A stretch of DNA of 64,000 nucleotides from Channallabes apus. Lineage: Eukaryota; Chordata; Actinopteri; Siluriformes; Clariidae. The notes beneath the pieces are model-generated. The model did not search any database, was not told where the DNA came from, and saw nothing but the letters and a program-made list of their open reading frames with translations. Below are positions 59,139 to 64,000 of this stretch, piece by piece. The stretch spans positions 29,392,392-29,456,391 of the forward strand of contig CM060109.1 of NCBI GenBank assembly GCA_030522415.1. Reading direction: 5' to 3'. A program made the position numbers and the translations under genes. Each line of letters begins with the position of its first letter. Position 1 is the stretch's first letter.

Positions 59139-61186
59139 CTAAAATTCAATTTGATCAATTAAACGCTTGTGCAGTCCAAAACTGAGCATAAGCACTGATG
59201 GCCTAATTTATTTCCAGAATATATAAACATTGAAGTGATTTATTTGGATGTAAAAAAGGGGGTATAGTGTTTGTTTTGACATCACAGATAAGGAAAAAAC
59301 AGACCGTAAATTAGCTCTGAATTCTGCAGTTCAGCAATATCCATTATTAAAAATGACCATGTCCTTAAAGAACAGACAGCCTCAGAACCTCGACATCAAG
59401 AGAAAGAGATGTGGTTATACAGCGTACAACTGATCATACTGTAATTATCGAGTCTGTTTAACCCTCTTATTATGTTGCAAGTTCGATTGACCTGATTACA
59501 TTTGTGAGGAATTAAAGAATGTAAAACATGGAAGCATTGGAAATAGAAAACCTGTTTAAAAATAAATACATTTAAAACAAAATCATGTTCTACCATACTG
59601 TAATTATTCATTTTATCCTCCAAAACACTTGGTCCAGCTCACCCTATTCAACTGTTGTGGACAATATTACAGCAACTATAGGAATCTCTGTGGAAGAAGA
59701 ACATGTGACAGTAAGAGAGCCGGGAGAGGAAGTGAGGGGAAAAGATAGTGAAGCACACGGCTGTTGAGTCGCTGAGTGTGTCCGTCTCTCCCACAAACAT
59801 ACATGTATTGACTCACACACGTGCCACATGTTGCCAGACACTCAGAGTAGCATAGTTCATAGTTGTTCATATATTTTGCTAATTAATTTGTGGTTTTTAA
59901 TTATTAGGGATCACTGATGGTCTGGGAAAAAAAAAAGATTATGAAAAAATTCTTTGTAATTTTTAATGACTAAAATTATTTTGGTCATTTCATGTAATTC
60001 AGGACAATCAGACCTGCAAACTGAACATAACAGGAGGGTTAACTGAACTGAACCTGCATTGAACAGGACACAATGTCCCTCAACTCCACATTGAAAATAA
60101 AACCGAAATTACCAAAACATACAATGCTGACATCACTTTTTTTGGGGTGTTCACAAAGTGAGTAAATATATGGCACTGCTATTTTCCCCCCTGGAAAGAG
60201 AAATAAATGTTTGATGTCCCACACAGTAGTTACAGTTGTGACAATGTCAAAAGGAAAAACATTTTTTAAATAAAATTCTATTTCCATACAGTATACGGTT
60301 CTTCCAGGTCAAAACCTGAGAGTGCACATGCTGTAACAGACAAATCTTAAAAGATTGATTTCAACTTTCTTTGCTTAACATATGAAACTGGATAATTTGG
60401 CGCTTGTACTTGGCAAAAAGACGCTGAAGAACCCTTCGGGCAGAAAAGAGTTAAAGATACGCCTGAAGGACCCCTGATGAGCGAGCATGGCACTGATGTT
60501 TAGTGGTCACTCAGTGTTCTGTACATATGAAGGCCTCACTGGAGAAATAGAACATTCATTGGGTCGTACCATCTGATTGAGCTGGGAGGGGGAAGCAGTG
60601 TATGACACACTAAGAAAGGCAGAGGTGCAGTGCAAATTAAATGGCCAAAGAGATGTGGGGCATCTAGTGCAGCCCCGTGTAACACACACACACTCCTGCA
60701 GGGTGCAAGATCTGATCTGTACTGCTTCAACAATGGTTCATTAGCTTCAATAATGTTGACTGTGGAAAACCCTTGCGTTTTTTTTTCTTCTACTGTAAAA
60801 CACACTGAAGGATAAGAGACACTATTTCTCCTTCTCTCTCTTTTTAAAGTATTTTCCATGAACCTGAAAGAGCTTCAATGCAAAGGGAGAGCAAAGGTGA
60901 AAGAAAATGTACTTTCCCATTAAAATATACATGATTGTTGCGATTTTCTTTAGATATATACATCTGAATACACACCTCTGTTTATAGACATCGCTCTAAT
61001 ATATTAATGTACAAAATATAGAATCTAAAATAGCTTTGATAAGGTTTGGTTTTTGAGACAAAATACAAAATCTCAAAGATACAAAATAAACACAGGTTTG
61101 ACCGTTATTTCTATCCTCCAGAGTGTCTTCAGTTCAGCAAGTGGGTGTGCATTTTCTTTTGTGAAAAACACTTCTCTGTCTACATT

Positions 61187-61189
<3 letters not shown>

Positions 61190-61267
<78 letters not shown>
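61190..61267. repeat. (GT)n microsatellite, ~39 units
   Basis: Uninterrupted GT tract within the presumed adcy5 3' untranslated region; read on the transcript strand it would be (CA)n. Confidence 0.95.
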
Positions 61268-61268
<1 letters not shown>

Positions 61269-61890
61269 TCAACAAACAGCCAAAACAGAGCGTTCTCATT
61301 CTGAAGTAGCAGGACGCAGAACACCGTCAGTTCTTCTTCCTGGTCTCCATCACAGATGTTGAATATGCTGTTGCTGCATCAGCATTTTTAGCTCAACAGT
61401 GTTTGAGGATAAGGAGACTGGGAGAACATAGATTGCTTCCCGAAGATCATAGATGCATCATATACACAACAAAACATCTCTGCAAATTCAGTGACGTCAG
61501 ACAGTTTGGTCAATCTCAGGACGACCTCCAGTCCGGGTCCCAGTCTCCGCCCTCTCCCACAAGGAGAAAAGTCCACACAGGTGAACTGCATTGCATTGAT
61601 TCTTTCGCTTTTCTTTGGTCTCTTCTAATGATGAGATTTCAGTGGTTATGGACAGACGTTTCCAGTACCTTCACTTCTCGAGGTCATCTTGACCTTCATC
61701 CTAGAGGAAAAGCCTCTATTTAGGCTTTAACATTTGGAAAGGTCAAAATTGCTCCAAGGGCCATCTTTAAACAATTCCTTTGTCCCTATCGACAGAGGAA
61801 AGAGACCCTGATGCTCAGCACCTTGCTTTCTATTAACACATCGAGTCACTGTATGTTTTAAGTGTCATGGCTATAAGATACAGGTTTCTG

Positions 61891-62019
61891 TTAACTGCTG
61901 CTCGGTCCACCATTCAGGAAATATGTCATCATTTCTCCCTTTCCTTTGACTTTGACAACTCCTCTGCATTCCAGAGAATAGTTATAGGAATGGAGGACCT
62001 GGTAGAGGTCACTCGTAAC
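61891..62019 (-). CDS. adcy5: adcy5 last coding exon
   Basis: 129 bp. On the minus strand the acceptor TTATCAG ends at 62020; stop TAA is at 61893-61891. It encodes [40 protein letters not shown] and SS. The Lys of KGKGEM contacts the nucleotide phosphates in adenylyl cyclases. The variable HSYNYS loop differs from human AC5 as remembered. Confidence 0.92.
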   Translation of the reverse strand, partial: VTSDLYQVLHSYNYSLECRGVVKVKGKGEMMTYFLNGGPSSS

Positions 62020-62124
62020 CTGATAAGAAAAAGAGCAAATGTCAAACAAATTTTTTAAATATGGTAATAGACAGGCCCTGGGGGAGTTTCTATTGGGATT
62101 TAAGGATAAAAATAATCATCAGAC

Positions 62125-62249
62125 CTGTATTCTTTCAGGAACTCCTGTGCTGTCCATCCGACTGGCTACATTCACTGTGTTGCCCCAAATGTCGTACTGG
62201 GGTTTACGAGCGCCAATTACTCCAGCCACAACTGGTCCTATGTTAAGCC
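62125..62249 (-). CDS. adcy5: adcy5 penultimate coding exon
   Basis: 125 bp. The acceptor (CACCTGTAG on the minus strand) ends at 62250; the donor GTCTGA starts at 62124. The first two bases complete a Gly codon, then [40 protein letters not shown] and Q. Asp of YDIWG is in the adenine pocket; Asn and Arg of VNVASR stabilise the transition state. The intron to the next exon is only 105 bp. Confidence 0.93.
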
Positions 62250-62346
62250 CTACAGGTGCATGCAGAAAGTTTAAATACCAAATAAAAGTCCTTCACGTTT
62301 TTAGTAAATAATTTTTTTTAAATAAAAAAATACTAACATTTTATTT

Positions 62347-62355
<9 letters not shown>

Positions 62356-62388
<33 letters not shown>

Positions 62389-62405
62389 ATATTTAATTCA
62401 TTCAC

Positions 62406-62454
<49 letters not shown>
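62356..62454. repeat. (AAT)n and (TA)n microsatellites
   Basis: About nine AAT units at 62356-62384 and about 23 TA units at 62409-62454. Just right of them ATATAATGTGTGGGTATTT is present twice (about 62449 and 62477), a small tandem duplication. Confidence 0.9.
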
Positions 62455-62457
<3 letters not shown>

Positions 62458-62616
62458 GTGTGGGTATTTATTTTATATATATAATGTGTGGGTATTTTAT
62501 ATAATATTATATATGGATAAATGCTTCATCATGCTATGGTCATGGTCATGGAATATCCAAAGCCTCTCCTGGGAACACTGGGCACTAGGTGGTAATAAAC
62601 CCTGTATAGAATACCA

Positions 62617-63086
62617 AAGCCTCTGAGTGGCGCAGTGGTAAAGCGCTCGCCCTATCATCCGGAGATCGCTGGTTCGAATCCCGGGTGATGCTGTTTTCCT
62701 CTCACAGCCGGAGGCATAGAGAGAGCTGATTGGCCGAGCTCTCTCAGGGCGGAGGGATGAGAGGTACTTGTGCTCCCACATTAATCACGGCTCTACAGCC
62801 AATCAGGGGCGTCTGTGAGCTCGCGCACGCGGAAGGAGCGGCTAGCGCTTTCCTCCGAGTGTGTTACTCCGCCCCTAATGGTGCGTGAGCGAGCAGTTCG
62901 AAAAGATGCGGTCGGCTGACATCACGCGGTTCGGAGGAAACACAGGATAGTCATTGCCCTCCCGACTGAGTGGTAGTGGTAGCCTTAATGTGGGAGCCCC
63001 CCTAGCGACGGGGGAGGAATTGGCCACAACTAAACTGGGGAGAAATTTGGAAATTCCCCCAAAAATTATAAAAAATAAAATAAAAT
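62617..63086 (+). repeat. tRNA-derived SINE, family B, full length
   Basis: Head with A-box TGGCGCAGTGGT (62628-62639) and perfect B-box GGTTCGAATCC (62671-62681), the internal RNA polymerase III promoter of tRNAs. The body is GC-rich, about 350 bp, and the tail is A-rich (AAAATAAAATAAAA). ATACCA flanks it on both sides (62611-62616, 63087-63092), a possible short target duplication. It lies antisense to adcy5. An older head of the same family is at 25760. Confidence 0.85.
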
Positions 63087-63256
63087 ATACCAGTCCATAA
63101 CGATGTCACACACACATTAACACACATTTAAATTAAGGCTTAATTTAGAGTTAGTGCTCCACAATTAATCACTTTAAAATTTAAATCCTGATATACCTGT
63201 GCAATTATCTAACCGCAAAAGGCTGCAATTTATTTTAAAGTAATATACACATTGTG

Positions 63257-63558
63257 GGGTGGCACGGTGGTGTAGTGGTTAGCACTGTCGCCTTGCACCT
63301 CCAGGGTCCGTGTTTGATTCCCGTCTCTGTGTGCGTGTTGTTTGCATGGTCTCCCCGTGCATGTTGGGTTTCCTCGGGTACTTCGGTTTCCAGCCACAGT
63401 CCAAAGATTAGCAGTTTAGGCTAATTGGTGTTCCCAAATTGCCCGTAGTGTGTGATTGAGTGTGTGTATGTGTGCGTGCCCAGCGATGGATTGGCACCCT
63501 GTCCAGGGTGTACCCTGTCTCTTGCCATAATACAGGATAAAGCAGTATAGAAGATGAG
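63257..63558 (+). repeat. tRNA-derived SINE, family A, 12-bp target duplication
   Basis: Exact direct repeats ATACACATTGTG flank it at 63245-63256 and 63559-63570. Head with A-box TGGTGTAGTGGT (63268-63279) and B-box GTTTGATTCC (63312-63321). The body contains CCACAGTCCAAAGATTAGCA and CACCCTGTCCAGGGTGTACC; the tail is ACAGGATAAAGCAGTATAGA. 302 bp. It is the best-defined copy of the family in this window. Confidence 0.92.
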
Positions 63559-63598
63559 ATACACATTGTGAATTTATTCGATTTATATATGTCAATAA

Positions 63599-63715
63599 TT
63601 TGGCAGCGCGGTGGCTTAGTGGTGACACTACCACTTGGTGTTCCCAAACTGTCTGTAGTGTGTGAATGCTGAGTACAGGTGTAAAATGGGAATAAATACA
63701 ATGGTTCCTAGATGG
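63599..63715 (+). repeat. Partial family-A SINE
   Basis: Head piece GGCAGCGCGGTGGCTTAGTG then a jump to a body piece (TTGGTGTTCCCAAACTGTCT). The intervening B-box is deleted. It lies 40 bp after the full copy. Confidence 0.6.
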
Positions 63716-64000
63716 ATGCATGCATGTCAATAATTTCGATATATTTTTTAAATAAGGTGGTAAATAAATATTTGCGCTATTATTTGCGGTTAGCCGAGGT
63801 ATACTGTATATACTGTAGGTTTGCATGGAAAATGGAACATTTAATTGTTACACACCACAGTTTAAATCATAATGTGTTAAACTAATTGCAGTGTGATTTT
63901 TTTTCAAATGATTCAGCCCTGGAGGAAAGCTACAGAAACAGACATTAACCCGAGCTCAAACCATAATCATGACCGTAAACTCATGTTAATTAACAACAAG

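Larger units (their letters stand above)
52789..61890. other. Convergent sec22a-adcy5 intergenic region
   Basis: Contains a SINE (54615-54712), dispersed repeat copy 2 (55814-55910), an old SINE (56035-56298), a decayed Tc1 (57344-58827) and microsatellites. Part of the right side must be the adcy5 3' untranslated region on the minus strand, but I could not place its end. The stretches 52800-54600, 54730-55800, 56300-57330 and 58840-61180 are otherwise unassigned. Confidence 0.7.
61891..64000 (-). other. adcy5: adcy5 gene, 3' end (two coding exons)
   Basis: Membrane adenylyl cyclase, which makes cyclic AMP from ATP under G-protein control. Only the end of the C2 cytoplasmic catalytic domain is in the window. 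The exons at 62249-62125 and 62019-61891 join in phase 0. The last ~85 residues include the catalytic Asn and Arg of VNVASRM and the phosphate-binding Lys of VKGKGEM, numbering by analogy with rat AC2 (N1025, R1029, K1065). AC5 and AC6 are nearly identical here. [12 protein letters not shown] resembles AC5, while the terminal SSS resembles AC6; the position next to sec22a favours adcy5. The rest of the gene lies beyond 64000. Confidence 0.88.
62250..64000 (-). other. adcy5: adcy5 intron (partial)
   Basis: No preceding C2-domain exon found up to the window end. Holds (AAT)n and (TA)n microsatellites and three SINE-type insertions. Confidence 0.75.

Noticed and set aside
61046..61324. Similar low-complexity frames on both strands
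   Set aside because: Translation of the (GT)n tract in the presumed adcy5 3' untranslated region.
61891..62249. adcy6 instead of adcy5
   Set aside because: The tail is ambiguous, but GEMMTYF and the position next to sec22a favour adcy5; not fully excluded.
62617..62690. A functional tRNA gene
   Set aside because: A- and B-boxes are good, but the acceptor arms do not pair, and the unit continues into a 350-bp body with an A-rich tail, so it is a SINE.

Overview
The window is vertebrate nuclear DNA, most likely from a teleost fish. Short coding exons with canonical GT/AG junctions sit in long AT-rich introns. The non-coding space is crowded with Tc1/mariner elements (TA targets, roughly 200-bp inverted ends, DD34E transposases), hAT-type elements with 8-bp target duplications, tRNA-derived SINEs and long (TG)n and (TA)n microsatellites. 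This density of Tc1 elements is typical of teleosts. Some SINE heads remind me of catfish or characin repeats, but I could not test that.

Three protein genes are present in the order pdia5 (+), sec22a (+), adcy5 (-), the same order and orientation as I recall for human 3q21. The last ten coding exons of pdia5 (1299-29446) encode the end of the first thioredoxin domain (CGVC), two complete thioredoxin domains (CGHC, CPHC) and a C-terminal KEEL endoplasmic-reticulum retention signal. The whole sec22a coding region (six coding exons, 39791-52523, 303 residues) encodes a longin-domain protein with four C-terminal membrane segments. The last two coding exons of adcy5 (62249-61891, minus strand) encode the end of the C2 catalytic domain of a membrane adenylyl cyclase. 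The first two proteins act in the early secretory pathway, the third at the plasma membrane. I see no sign that they form one pathway, and they are ordinary separately spliced genes.

The most unusual stretch is the first coding intron of sec22a (39973-49777). It holds two inverted copies of a TIR element abutting microsatellites. Next come a Tc1 element with an uninterrupted 340-residue transposase, a deleted sibling in opposite orientation 191 bp away, and a third Tc1 element 24 bp further on. One end of that third element carries a short head-to-head telomere-repeat palindrome. After these lie two Tc1 remnants, one invaded by a palindromic-ended MITE. Elsewhere, pdia5 introns hold a two-stop Tc1 transposase, a frameshifted Tc1 transposase and a hAT MITE nested in a Tc1 remnant. 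The pdia5-sec22a intergenic region holds two internally deleted hAT elements that keep BED-type N-terminal coding. The last visible adcy5 intron holds a SINE with an exact 12-bp target duplication.

Exon boundaries were set by reading frame continuity, codon phase and similarity to the human proteins as I remember them. No alignment or database search was run. I found no evidence of a new multi-gene system; the novelty here lies in transposon structure.
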